From contig JAFBAS010000093.1 in the NCBI GenBank assembly GCA_019247605.1, positions 1-43,353 of the forward strand: a stretch of 43,353 bases of DNA. Direction: 5' to 3'. The stretch is from Hyphomicrobiales bacterium. GTDB taxonomy: Bacteria; Pseudomonadota; Alphaproteobacteria; Rhizobiales; Beijerinckiaceae. Shown in pieces: positions 6,868 through 15,178 of the stretch; the stretch's first letter is position 1; each line of letters starts with the position of its first letter. Position numbers and translations under genes: made by a program. A model generated the notes under the pieces. It was not told the DNA's origin. It did not search any database and worked only from the letters and a program-made list of their open reading frames with translations.

Positions 6868-9636
6868 TTGACCCAAGCAATCACATTCGAGCTCGACGGC
6901 AGACAGGTCGAGGCGAAGCCCGACGAGACCATCTGGCAGGTGGCGCAGCGTCTCGGCACCGAAATTCCCCATCTTTGCTACTTGCCCGAACCCGGCTACC
7001 GCCCCGACGGCAATTGCCGTGTCTGCATGGTCGAGATCGAAGGCGAGCGCGTGCTTGCCGCCTCCTGCATGCGCGCGCCATCACCTGGCATGAAGGTCAA
7101 GACCGCGACCGACCGCGCCGCCAAGGCTCGCAAGATGGTGATGGAGCTCCTCGTCGCGGACCAGCCCGCGCGCGAGACCTCCCACGACCCGAGCTCGAAG
7201 CTGTGGAACTGGGCCGACAAGACGGGCGTCACCACGAGCCGCTTTCCCGCCGCAGAGCGCTGGGCGCCCGATCCGAGCCACGCTGCCATGCGCGTCAATC
7301 TCGATGCGTGCATTCAATGCGGGCTTTGCGTGCGCGGCTGTCGCGAGGTGCAGGTGAACGACGTGATCGGGATGGCCTACCGCAACGCCGGCGCCAAGGT
7401 GGTGTTCGACTTCGACGACCCGATGGGGGATTCCACCTGCGTCGCGTGCGGAGAATGCGTGCAAGCCTGCCCGACCGGCGCCTTGATGCCTGCGGCCTAC
7501 CTCGACGAGAACGAGACGCGCACCGTCTGGCCGGACCGCAAGATCGATTCGCTGTGCCCCTATTGCGGGGTTGGCTGCCAGGTCACCTACAACGTCAAGG
7601 ACGAGAAGATCGTCTACGCGGAAGGCCGCAACGGGCCGGCGAACGAGAACCGGCTTTGCGTCAAGGGGCGCTTCGGCTTCGATTACATCCATCACAAGGA
7701 TCGCCTCACAAAGCCGCTCATTCGCCTTCCCGGAAAAAAGAAGGATGCGAACGATCAGGTCGATCCGAAAAACCCCTTCACGCATTTCCGCGAGGCCACG
7801 TGGGAAGAGGCGCTCGAGTTTGCGGCGTCGGGACTGAAGCGCATTCGCGACGCGCATGGGCCGAAATCGCTCGCGGGCTTCGGCTCCGCGAAAGGTTCGA
7901 ACGAGGAGGCTTACCTTTTTCAGAAGCTCGTGCGCACGGGCTTTGGCTCGAACAATGTCGATCATTGCACGAGGCTCTGTCATGCGTCTTCCGTGGCTGC
8001 CCTCATGGAGGGGCTGAACTCGGGTGCTGTGTCCGCGCCCTTCTCGGCGGCGCTAGACGCGGAGGTGATCATCGTCATCGGCGCCAATCCGGGCGTGAAC
8101 CATCCGGTCGCGGCGAGCTTCATCAAGAACGCCGCGAAGAAGGGCGCGAAGCTGATCGTCATGGATCCTCGCTTTCAGCAGCTCTCACGCCACGCCCTCC
8201 ATCACCTCGCCTTCAAGCCCGGCACCGATGTGGCGCTGCTCAACGCCATGCTGCACACCATCATCACTGAAGGGCTCACCGACCAGCAGTACATCGCCGG
8301 CTACACGGAGGGCTTCGAGGCCTTGAAGGAGCGCATTGGCGAATTCTCGCCCGAGAAGATGGAGGCCGTTTGCGGCATCAAGGCCGAGACGATCAGGGAA
8401 GTGGCGCGCCTTTACGCTAAGGCGCGAGCCTCGATCATCTTTTGGGGGATGGGCATCAGCCAGCACGTGCACGGCACCGACAATGCGCGCTGCCTCATCG
8501 CGCTTGCGCTCGTGACCGGACAGGTGGGTCGGCCGGGAACGGGCCTGCATCCGCTGCGCGGACAAAACAATGTGCAAGGCGCGTCCGACGCCGGGCTCAT
8601 CCCGATGTATTATCCCGATTACCAACCCGTGGATCGGCAGCAATTCTTCGAGTTTTTTGAGAATTTCTGGCATCACGAGCTCGACCACAAGCGCGGGCTT
8701 ACCGTGGTCGAGATCATGAACGCGGTGCATGCAGGCGAGATCAGGGGGATGTATGTCGAGGGCGAGAACCCCGCGATGTCCGATCCGGATCTGCAGCACG
8801 CGCGCGGCGCGCTCGCGAAGCTCGAGCATCTCGTCGTGCAGGATTTGTTTCTCACCGAAACATCCTTCCACGCCGATGTCGTCCTTCCGGCCTCGGCGTT
8901 CGCAGAGAAGAGCGGCACCTTCACCAACACGGATCGGCGCGTGCAGCTCGCGCGGCAAGTGATCAAGCCGCCCGGCGATGCGCGCCAGGATTGGTGGATC
9001 ATCCAGGAGATCGCGCGCCGCATCGGCCTCGATTGGAACCATTCGGGGCCCGCCGATGTCTTCGCCGAGATGGCCTCGACCATGCCTTCGCTGAAGAACA
9101 TCACCTGGGAACGGCTCGAACGAGAAGGTGCCGTGACCTATCCGGTCGATTCTCCCGATAAGCCCGGTAACGAGATCATCTTCAGCACCGGCTTCCCGAC
9201 AGCGAGCGGACGCGGCAAGATCGTGCCGGCGCGCCTCTTGCCGCCGGACGAAATCCCCGACGACGAATATCCCATGGTTCTCTCCACCGGCCGCGTGCTC
9301 GAGCATTGGCACACGGGATCGATGACGCGGCGCGCCGAGGTGCTCGACGCGCTCGAGCCCGAAGCCGTCGCTTTCATGTCGCCACGCGAGCTCGCCCGGC
9401 TCGGCTTGCGGCCGGGGGACTTCATCCATCTCGAGACACGCCGCGGTGCTGTCGAGGTGAAGGTGCGCGCCGATCGCGACGTGCCGCAGAACATGGTTTT
9501 CATGCCGTTCTGCTATGCCGAGGCTGCGGCCAATCTTTTGACCAACCCGGCGCTCGACCCGTTCGGCAAGATTCCTGAATTCAAATTCTGTGCCGCGCGC
9601 ATTGCGCCGGTCGCCGCCAAGGTCGCGGCGGAATAG
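6868..9636 (+). CDS. fdhA: NAD-dependent formate dehydrogenase alpha (catalytic) subunit
   Basis: This 922-residue protein oxidises formate to CO2 at a Mo- or W-bis-MGD centre. The start is TTG at 6868 behind GGAG (6857-6860). It has a [2Fe-2S] domain with C37, C50, C53 and C67. Two [4Fe-4S] motifs follow, CIQCGLCVRGC and CVACGECVQAC, then the proximal cluster motif CPYCGVGC. The catalytic centre is VDHCTRLCHASS with Cys371 and His372, the position held by selenocysteine in E. coli FdhF. The C-terminal MGD-binding domain is complete. No Cys lies between C67 and CIQCGLC, so the His-Cys3 cluster seen in NuoG-like subunits is missing. Metal choice (Mo or W) cannot be read. Cofactor genes follow directly. 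Confidence 0.95.
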   Translation: MTQAITFELDGRQVEAKPDETIWQVAQRLGTEIPHLCYLPEPGYRPDGNCRVCMVEIEGERVLAASCMRAPSPGMKVKTATDRAAKARKMVMELLVADQPARETSHDPSSKLWNWADKTGVTTSRFPAAERWAPDPSHAAMRVNLDACIQCGLCVRGCREVQVNDVIGMAYRNAGAKVVFDFDDPMGDSTCVACGECVQACPTGALMPAAYLDENETRTVWPDRKIDSLCPYCGVGCQVTYNVKDEKIVYAEGRNGPANENRLCVKGRFGFDYIHHKDRLTKPLIRLPGKKKDANDQVDPKNPFTHFREATWEEALEFAASGLKRIRDAHGPKSLAGFGSAKGSNEEAYLFQKLVRTGFGSNNVDHCTRLCHASSVAALMEGLNSGAVSAPFSAALDAEVIIVIGANPGVNHPVAASFIKNAAKKGAKLIVMDPRFQQLSRHALHHLAFKPGTDVALLNAMLHTIITEGLTDQQYIAGYTEGFEALKERIGEFSPEKMEAVCGIKAETIREVARLYAKARASIIFWGMGISQHVHGTDNARCLIALALVTGQVGRPGTGLHPLRGQNNVQGASDAGLIPMYYPDYQPVDRQQFFEFFENFWHHELDHKRGLTVVEIMNAVHAGEIRGMYVEGENPAMSDPDLQHARGALAKLEHLVVQDLFLTETSFHADVVLPASAFAEKSGTFTNTDRRVQLARQVIKPPGDARQDWWIIQEIARRIGLDWNHSGPADVFAEMASTMPSLKNITWERLEREGAVTYPVDSPDKPGNEIIFSTGFPTASGRGKIVPARLLPPDEIPDDEYPMVLSTGRVLEHWHTGSMTRRAEVLDALEPEAVAFMSPRELARLGLRPGDFIHLETRRGAVEVKVRADRDVPQNMVFMPFCYAEAAANLLTNPALDPFGKIPEFKFCAARIAPVAAKVAAE

Positions 9637-9662
9637 GAACCGGAGAAGGAAGAGAGGAGCGG

Positions 9663-10211
9663 ATGCGGGTTCTCGCCTCTCCGATCGCGGCCGTGGTGCA
9701 TGAGACGCGCGCGGTGGCGATCGACCGCCTGATGCTCGACACCGCAAGACGCTTGCGGGCGCGAGGCATCAAGCTCGGCGGCCTCGTGCAGCACAATGTC
9801 GAGAAGGAAGGCTCGGATTGCGCCGAAATGCGGCTCGAGGACCTCGCGAGCGCAACGCACGTCGTCATCTCGCTGCAACGTCCCCGCGGGTCGGGTTGCC
9901 GGCTCGATGCCGCCGGACTCGCCGAAGCCGCCGCATTGGCTCAACGCGGAATCGCGAGCGGCGCGGATTTCGTGATCATCTCGAAATTCGGCGCGCAGGA
10001 GGCAGCTGGCAAGGGCCTGCGCGAGGAGATCGCCCAAGCCGTGATGCTGGGGCTGCCGGTCCTTACCTCGGTGAGCTCACGCCTACTTCCGGCGTTCGAG
10101 GGCTTCATCGGAGAAAGCTGGACGAGGCTGCCGCCCGAATTTTCCGCCATCGAGGCCTGGGCACTTTCGACGGTGGCGACGAACGAGCCTGCTCCGGTCG
10201 CAGCCGCATGA
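9663..10211 (+). CDS. DUF2478-like protein of the formate dehydrogenase/Moco cluster
   Basis: The 182-residue soluble protein starts at an ATG behind a GA-rich ribosome binding site, 26 bases after fdhA, and overlaps fdhD by 4 bases. The N-terminus (AAVVHETRAVAIDRLMLDTA) and the conserved RPRGSGCRLD and DFVIISKFGAQEAAGKGLREE segments resemble DUF2478 proteins. These are known mainly from alphaproteobacteria and often sit beside molybdenum genes. The central part recalls an NTPase-like fold, though no complete Walker A is visible. The function is unknown. Its place between the enzyme and its sulfurtransferase suggests a part in molybdenum/tungsten handling or cofactor insertion. The family assignment is from memory and moderate. 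Confidence 0.7.
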   Translation: MRVLASPIAAVVHETRAVAIDRLMLDTARRLRARGIKLGGLVQHNVEKEGSDCAEMRLEDLASATHVVISLQRPRGSGCRLDAAGLAEAAALAQRGIASGADFVIISKFGAQEAAGKGLREEIAQAVMLGLPVLTSVSSRLLPAFEGFIGESWTRLPPEFSAIEAWALSTVATNEPAPVAAA

Positions 10212-11098
10212 GCGACGCGGACCTCCTCGACGGTTTCCTGGTCCGCCCGGATCCGCTCGACCCCCGCTTGAGCGAGACCGTGGCGGGCATCGACCAGACC
10301 GGCAACACGGTCGATACACGCGTGGTCGTCGAGCGTCCATTGACGCTCTATCTCAACTCTCGCGAGATCGTCACCATGATGACCATCGGCGATCATCCCG
10401 ATTGTCTCGCGCTCGGCTATCTCCTCAATCAGGGCATGCTCGAACCGGACGCCGAGGTGACCGGCGTCGATCATGATCCCGAGATCGATGTCGTCGTCGT
10501 GCGCACGCCGGTCGAGACCGATTTCGAGGACAAGCTGCGCAAAAAGACACTCACCTCCGGTTGCGCGCAAGGAACGGCTTTCGGCGACCTCATGGAAGCG
10601 ATCGAAGGCGTCGACCTGCCGCGCACCGAACTTCGCACTTCATGGCTCTACGCGCTGACCCACACGATCAACGTCACGCCGTCGCTCTATCTCGAGGCGG
10701 GTGCGATCCATGGCTGCGTCCTGTGCGAACGCGACCGACCCCTCGTCTACATGGAGGATGTCGGCCGCCACAACGCAGCCGACAAGATCGCGGGCTACAT
10801 GTTCATGCATCGGGTCGCGGGCGGAGACAAGATCTTCTACACGACCGGCCGGCTCACCTCCGAGATGGTGATCAAGACGGTGCGCATGGGCATTCCCATT
10901 CTCGTCTCGCGCTCGGGCTTCACGGCCTGGGGCGTCGAGCTTGCGCGCAAGGCTGGTCTCACCTTGATCGGGCGGGCGCGCGGCAAGCGCTTCGTCGCTC
11001 TTTCCGGCGCCGAGCGTATCGTCTTCGATCAGAACCTCGCCTATGTCGAAGATGAGTCGATGAAGCACCGCCGCAAGGGCGCAACACACGATGAGTGA
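10208..11098 (+). CDS. fdhD: Formate dehydrogenase accessory sulfurtransferase FdhD
   Basis: This 296-residue cytoplasmic protein transfers sulfur from a cysteine desulfurase to the bis-MGD cofactor, a step needed for formate dehydrogenase activity. It shows the [12 protein letters not shown] segment with the reactive Cys119, and the family signature [17 protein letters not shown]-terminal part with TTGRLTSEM and [15 protein letters not shown] follows. Many FdhD proteins have a Cys-X-X-Cys pair; here only the second Cys is present. ATG at 10208 is chosen over in-frame starts back to 9818 because it overlaps the upstream stop (ATGA) and the longer version would lie inside that gene. It overlaps mobA by 8 bases. 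Confidence 0.93.
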   Translation: MSDADLLDGFLVRPDPLDPRLSETVAGIDQTGNTVDTRVVVERPLTLYLNSREIVTMMTIGDHPDCLALGYLLNQGMLEPDAEVTGVDHDPEIDVVVVRTPVETDFEDKLRKKTLTSGCAQGTAFGDLMEAIEGVDLPRTELRTSWLYALTHTINVTPSLYLEAGAIHGCVLCERDRPLVYMEDVGRHNAADKIAGYMFMHRVAGGDKIFYTTGRLTSEMVIKTVRMGIPILVSRSGFTAWGVELARKAGLTLIGRARGKRFVALSGAERIVFDQNLAYVEDESMKHRRKGATHDE

Positions 11099-11711
11099 GT
11101 CGACGGTCGCCGTCTTACTTGCGGGAGGCCTCGCGCGCCGAATGGGAGGAGGCGACAAGCCGCTGCGCAAAATCGGCGAAAAGACCTTGCTTGCCCATGT
11201 GATCGAGCGCCTGCGACCCCAATGCGACGCTTTGATGCTCAACGCGAATGGTGAGCGCGAGCGCTTCTCAGCCTTCGGCCTGCCGGTCGTAGCGGACAGC
11301 ATCGAAGGCTTCGCCGGTCCGCTCGCCGGCGTCCTCGCGGGGCTCGACTGGACGGCCGCTCACGCGAGCGCTTCAGGTTACGTCGTAAGCGTCGCGACCG
11401 ACACGCCCTTCCTGCCTCCCGATCTCGTCACCCGCTTGCACGCCTCACGCGCCGCGGCTGAAGCACGGCTCGCCTCGGCGGCTTCAGGGGGCCGAACGCA
11501 TCCGGTGATTGGGCTCTGGCCCGTGGACATTCGCGAAGAGCTACGCCGAGCGCTCCTCGATGAGGGCTTGCGCAAAATCGATCTGTTCACCGCGCGCCAT
11601 AAGCTTGCGATCGCCGAATGGCCCGTATTGCCTTATGATCCTTTCTTCAACACCAACGCGCCCGATGATCTTGCGAAAGCCGAAGGCATCGCGCGAACCG
11701 GCCTGAGCTGA
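11091..11711 (+). CDS. mobA: Molybdenum cofactor guanylyltransferase MobA
   Basis: The 206-residue enzyme attaches GMP to molybdopterin to make the MGD (then bis-MGD) form used by the formate dehydrogenase encoded upstream. The nucleotide-binding motif [17 protein letters not shown] (residues 9-25), the [15 protein letters not shown] segment and the metal-binding VATDTPFLP stretch are typical. Size is normal. The start overlaps fdhD by 8 bases, which supports coupled translation. The gene is followed by a 400-base gap to mobB that contains an opposite-strand gene. Confidence 0.94.
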   Translation: MSESTVAVLLAGGLARRMGGGDKPLRKIGEKTLLAHVIERLRPQCDALMLNANGERERFSAFGLPVVADSIEGFAGPLAGVLAGLDWTAAHASASGYVVSVATDTPFLPPDLVTRLHASRAAAEARLASAASGGRTHPVIGLWPVDIREELRRALLDEGLRKIDLFTARHKLAIAEWPVLPYDPFFNTNAPDDLAKAEGIARTGLS

Positions 11712-11789
11712 AAGCGCCGGAGGATGCCTTCTTTTGGACTCGAGCCCGGGAGGCTCGCATGAATGGCGAACGCGATTACGCGGGCTTCT

Positions 11790-12032
11790 TCATAAGCGTC
11801 GATTTTCGCCCGAGCGCCCCTTCCGGATGCGAAAGAGCAGCACGCCTCCATCCTCTTCCAAAGCCTCGAGCCGGTCTCCCGTCTCGTTGAGGAGATTGGG
11901 AATGTCGATGCGAGCCAGCGGATCCGTGCAGGCGGCGGTGATCTCGTCACCTGGCGACATGGCTTTCAGGGCCTTGCGCACGCGAAGCGCCGGGAGCGGA
12001 CATTTGAGACCCTTGAGATCGAGCGTGGTCAT
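11790..12032 (-). CDS. TusA/SirA-family sulfur carrier protein
   Basis: The 80-residue protein has the family hallmark LKCPLPALRVRKAL with the reactive Cys11 in a CPLP motif. A DIPNLLNETGD helix region and a C-terminal strand complete the domain, as in TusA-type persulfide carriers. A ribosome binding site (AAGG) lies about 7 bases before the ATG on the minus strand. It is the only minus-strand gene in the formate dehydrogenase cluster, placed between mobA and mobB. TusA proteins pass sulfur from IscS-type desulfurases to tRNA thiolation and influence molybdenum cofactor synthesis in E. coli. A role in feeding FdhD is an inference from position only. Confidence 0.88.
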   Translation of the reverse strand: MTTLDLKGLKCPLPALRVRKALKAMSPGDEITAACTDPLARIDIPNLLNETGDRLEALEEDGGVLLFRIRKGRSGENRRL

Positions 12033-12116
12033 GAGCGCCTTCTATCTTGCGGCTGCCTGCAAGGCCAGCAACGAGACCCGGCGCGCTCACGCCCGTTTTT
12101 CCCGCGAGGCTCGCGC

Positions 12117-12680
12117 ATGAAGCTCCTCGGAATCGTAGGTTGGAGCGGCGCGGGCAAGACGACGCTTGTCGTGAAGCTCATCACAGCTTTCACCGCGCGC
12201 GGGCTTCGCGTCGCGACTGTGAAGCATGCGCACCATGATTTCGATATCGACCAGCCCGGCAAGGATTCCTTCGTGCATCGCCAGGCCGGCGCGGGCGAAG
12301 TTATCGTGTCCTCGGCGCGCAGATTCGCTCTCATCCACGAGCTTGCCGAAGACGAAGCGGAGATGACCCTTCCTGCTCTTCTCAAACGTTTGGCGCCTTG
12401 CGATCTCGTTCTCGTGGAAGGCTTCAAGATGCTCACCCATCCGAAGCTCGAGGTCTTTCGCGTCGCGAATGGACGCGAGCCGCTCCATCCCTGCGATCCT
12501 TGCATCGTGGGCGTGGCATCGGACAGGGTGTTCCCCGAAGCCAAAATTCCCGTCGTGCCGCTCGATGACGTCGCCGCGATCTCCAATCTCGTATTGGAGA
12601 AAGCCGTGCCGATCGAGCAAGCTTTGGCTAGATTGATGCCGAACCCGCATCATCAGCAGGGCGTAAAGCGAACTTCATGA
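12117..12680 (+). CDS. mobB: Molybdopterin-guanine dinucleotide biosynthesis adapter MobB
   Basis: This 187-residue GTP-binding protein helps MobA in making the guanine dinucleotide cofactor. The Walker A motif GWSGAGKTT is at residues 8-16. The family segments VATVKHAHHDFDIDQPGKDS and LVLVEGFKMLTHPKLEVFR follow, as in E. coli MobB. It lies on the same strand as mobA but is separated by the tusA-like gene, so it probably has its own promoter or sits on a long fdh transcript. Its stop overlaps the next gene by 4 bases. Confidence 0.94.
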   Translation: MKLLGIVGWSGAGKTTLVVKLITAFTARGLRVATVKHAHHDFDIDQPGKDSFVHRQAGAGEVIVSSARRFALIHELAEDEAEMTLPALLKRLAPCDLVLVEGFKMLTHPKLEVFRVANGREPLHPCDPCIVGVASDRVFPEAKIPVVPLDDVAAISNLVLEKAVPIEQALARLMPNPHHQQGVKRTS

Positions 12681-13594
12681 CGCTGAAGAGCCATAACCGG
12701 TACAGCTATCACGCCTTGCACGGGCGCCATCGCTATGAATGGCCGAACGGGGCGCGGCTTGCCGTGTATATCGGCCTCAACCTCGAGCATTTCGCCTTTG
12801 GTGAAGGGCTCGGCGCCGAGCTCGTGCCCGGCGGCCCCCAACCCGACGTCTTGAACCACGCCTGGCGCGATTACGGCAACCGTATCGGCGCCTGGCGGCT
12901 CCTCGATCTTTTCGAGACGCTCGCCTTGCCTTCCTGCGTGCTCGTCAATTCCGCGCTTTACGATTACGCCCCACAACTGCCGACAGCCTTCCGGGCGCGC
13001 GGTGACGAGATCATCGCTCACGGCCGCAGCAACTCGGAACGTCAAGGGAACCTCGACGAGGCTCATGAAGCCAAGCTGATCGCGCAGACCACGACCACGA
13101 TCATGGAGCATGAGGGTGCAAGGCCCAAAGGATGGCTCGGCCCATGGATATCGCAGAGCCATTCGACTCCGGACCTTCTGCACGAAGCGGGCTACGAATA
13201 TCTTCTCGACTGGTGCATGGACGACCAGCCGGTGTGGATGCGCACACGCGGCGGGCGCATCCTCGCCGTTCCCTACCCTCAGGAAATCAATGACATTCCG
13301 GCGATCATCACACGCAGAGCGGGTGCGGCTGAATTCGCCGAGATGATCATCGACAATTTCGACGAGATGCTCGAGCAGGCGGCGGACACGCCGCTCGTGA
13401 TGGGGATCGCTCTGCACGCCTATATCGTCGGGCAGCCTTTCCGCCTGCGGCATTTGCGCCGCGCGCTCCAACATGTCGCGCGCCATCGCGACCGCATCTG
13501 GTTGTCGACGCCGGGGGCGATCTCCGACCATGCACAAAGCCTTCCCGAGGGACTCGTGCCGGGAACGGAACCGCGATCGGGCGCGGCGGGATGA
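12677..13594 (+). CDS. Polysaccharide-deacetylase-fold protein
   Basis: The 305-residue protein resembles the NodB-homology group that includes PuuE/allantoinase-like enzymes. Features are a start with WPNGARLAVYIGLNLEHFAF, then VLVNSALYDYAPQLPTAFRARGDEIIAHGRSNSE in two adjoining stretches, PKGWLGPWISQSHSTPDLL, and a late GIALHAYIVGQPFR. A His in HGRSNS and the late His may bind metal, but the classic TFDDG motif is not visible, so the reaction is unclear. Hydrolysis of a carbon-nitrogen or acetamido bond on a small molecule is possible. It overlaps mobB (ATGA) and is followed by moeA, so it is part of the cofactor operon without an obvious reason. Confidence 0.8.
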   Translation: MTLKSHNRYSYHALHGRHRYEWPNGARLAVYIGLNLEHFAFGEGLGAELVPGGPQPDVLNHAWRDYGNRIGAWRLLDLFETLALPSCVLVNSALYDYAPQLPTAFRARGDEIIAHGRSNSERQGNLDEAHEAKLIAQTTTTIMEHEGARPKGWLGPWISQSHSTPDLLHEAGYEYLLDWCMDDQPVWMRTRGGRILAVPYPQEINDIPAIITRRAGAAEFAEMIIDNFDEMLEQAADTPLVMGIALHAYIVGQPFRLRHLRRALQHVARHRDRIWLSTPGAISDHAQSLPEGLVPGTEPRSGAAG

Positions 13595-13687
13595 TGGTTT
13601 TCAAAAACCAGTGCGGGGTAATCGCAAGGCCAAAGGAACGCACGGGCCCGTTTCCGGCAAGTTCTGCGCGGTCTCGGAAGGACGAAC

Positions 13688-14941
13688 ATGGCGCAGCTCT
13701 CTGACGATTGCTTCGCCTTCGGCGGCGCGCTCATGCCCGTCGATGCGGCCCTGGTGTTGATCGCCGAACGATTCGAACCGGTCGCCGAGCAGGAGGTGGT
13801 GCCGCTCTCGCGAGCCGACAGACGCGTGCTCGCGGAAGATGTACTCTCGCCCATGGCGCTGCCACCTTTCGCGAATTCCGCGGTGGACGGCTATGCGGTG
13901 CGCCACCTCGATCTCGCTCCGCAAGGCTCGACCAAGCTCCCCTTGCGCGGCCGCGTTGCGGCCGGCGGCGCGGCCAATGGGCTGACGGCGCAAGGCGTTG
14001 CGGTTCGCGTGTTCACAGGCGCACCTCTCCCCGATGACGCGGACACGGTGTTCATGCAGGAAGATGTCGTGCCAACGCCGAGCCACGTCATCCTGCCGCC
14101 TGGCCTTCGACGAGGCGCCAATCTGCGTCACGCGGGCGAGGATGTCGCAAAAGGCGCTATTCTCCTTCCGGCGGGACGGCGGATGAAGCCGCAGGACGTG
14201 GCGCTTGCGGCCGCAGTCGGCCTTTCCTCCATCCCCGTGAGGCGCCGGCTCAAAGTCGCCCTCTTTTCGACGGGCGATGAGCTTGCCGAGCCGGGGCAAC
14301 CCCTGCCGAACGGCGCAATTTACGATTCAAATCGCTTGTTGCTCTCCAGCTTGCTGCAGCGTTTCGGGGCCGAGGTGTCGGATCTCGGCATTTTGAGGGA
14401 TGATCGCTCCGATCTCGCAACACACCTGGCGACCGCGGCTCGCGCGCATGATCTCATTCTCACAAGCGGAGGCGTTTCGACCGGTGAGGAAGATCACGTG
14501 AAAGCCGCCGTCGAAGCAGTCGGCAAGCTCGTTTTTTGGCGGCTCGCCATCAAGCCCGGGCGGCCTGTCGCGATGGGCATGATCAATGGCGTCCCGTTCG
14601 CCGGCCTGCCTGGCAACCCTGTCGCGGTGTTCGTGACCTTCTCGCATGTCGTGCGGCCTCTCCTCGCCCGGTTGAGCGGCATGAAACTTGCCCCACCCGA
14701 GTGCTTCAAGGTGCGTTCGGCTTTCAGCTATCAAAAAAAGCCCGGCAGGCGAGAATATGCGCGCGTGACCTTGCGCACTTCGTCGGACGGGAGCGTCGAG
14801 GCGGTGAAGCATCCACGAGAAGGGGCAGGCATCCTCACCTCGCTCACCGAGACCGACGGCCTTGCCGAGCTTCCGGAGGACATCAGCGCGGTCGCGCCTG
14901 GCGATATCATCGGCTTTCTGCCTTACGCGATGATCTGGTGA
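13688..14941 (+). CDS. moeA: Molybdopterin molybdenumtransferase MoeA
   Basis: The 417-residue enzyme inserts molybdate (or tungstate) into adenylylated molybdopterin. Typical segments are LPPFANSAVDGYAVR, RVFTGAPLPDDADTVFMQED and the FSTGDELAEPGQPLPNGAIYDSN stretch near residue 200. LTSGGVSTGEEDHVK and FAGLPGNPVAVFVTF complete the nucleotide and molybdopterin sites. A GGAAGGA ribosome binding site precedes the ATG. The gene lies 93 bases after the deacetylase-fold gene. It completes a late-stage cofactor set (moeA, mobA, mobB, fdhD) beside the enzyme that needs it; early genes such as moaA-E are not in the window. Confidence 0.95.
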   Translation: MAQLSDDCFAFGGALMPVDAALVLIAERFEPVAEQEVVPLSRADRRVLAEDVLSPMALPPFANSAVDGYAVRHLDLAPQGSTKLPLRGRVAAGGAANGLTAQGVAVRVFTGAPLPDDADTVFMQEDVVPTPSHVILPPGLRRGANLRHAGEDVAKGAILLPAGRRMKPQDVALAAAVGLSSIPVRRRLKVALFSTGDELAEPGQPLPNGAIYDSNRLLLSSLLQRFGAEVSDLGILRDDRSDLATHLATAARAHDLILTSGGVSTGEEDHVKAAVEAVGKLVFWRLAIKPGRPVAMGMINGVPFAGLPGNPVAVFVTFSHVVRPLLARLSGMKLAPPECFKVRSAFSYQKKPGRREYARVTLRTSSDGSVEAVKHPREGAGILTSLTETDGLAELPEDISAVAPGDIIGFLPYAMIW

Positions 14942-15178
14942 AGAGACCGGTCGGCGGCCGATACTCTCCCGTCGAGCCCGACAACGCCGCGCTGCGAGCG
15001 TTCAAACAAGCGCGCCCCTGTCGCGCGTGCGGGCGGCAGATGCGCGCTCGGGCTCGGGCGCCACACCCACGACGATGTCGGGGAGGGGAAGCAGCGCCGC
15101 AAACAATAGCATCGCGCATGAGGTGGCGCATGGCACCCTCATGCTTTAGGCTCACCCGATGCTTTCTCGTCCCGACCC

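Noticed and set aside
11741-11757. Small hairpin CGAGCC/GGCTCG between mobA and the tusA-like gene
   Set aside because: The stem is only 6 bp with no T-tract, too weak to call a terminator.
15002-15142. Minus-strand 46-codon ORF (MRVPCATSCAMLLFAALLPL...) upstream of the glucosidase
   Set aside because: The start looks signal-like, but there is no good ribosome binding site and no known relative, so it is not supported as a gene.
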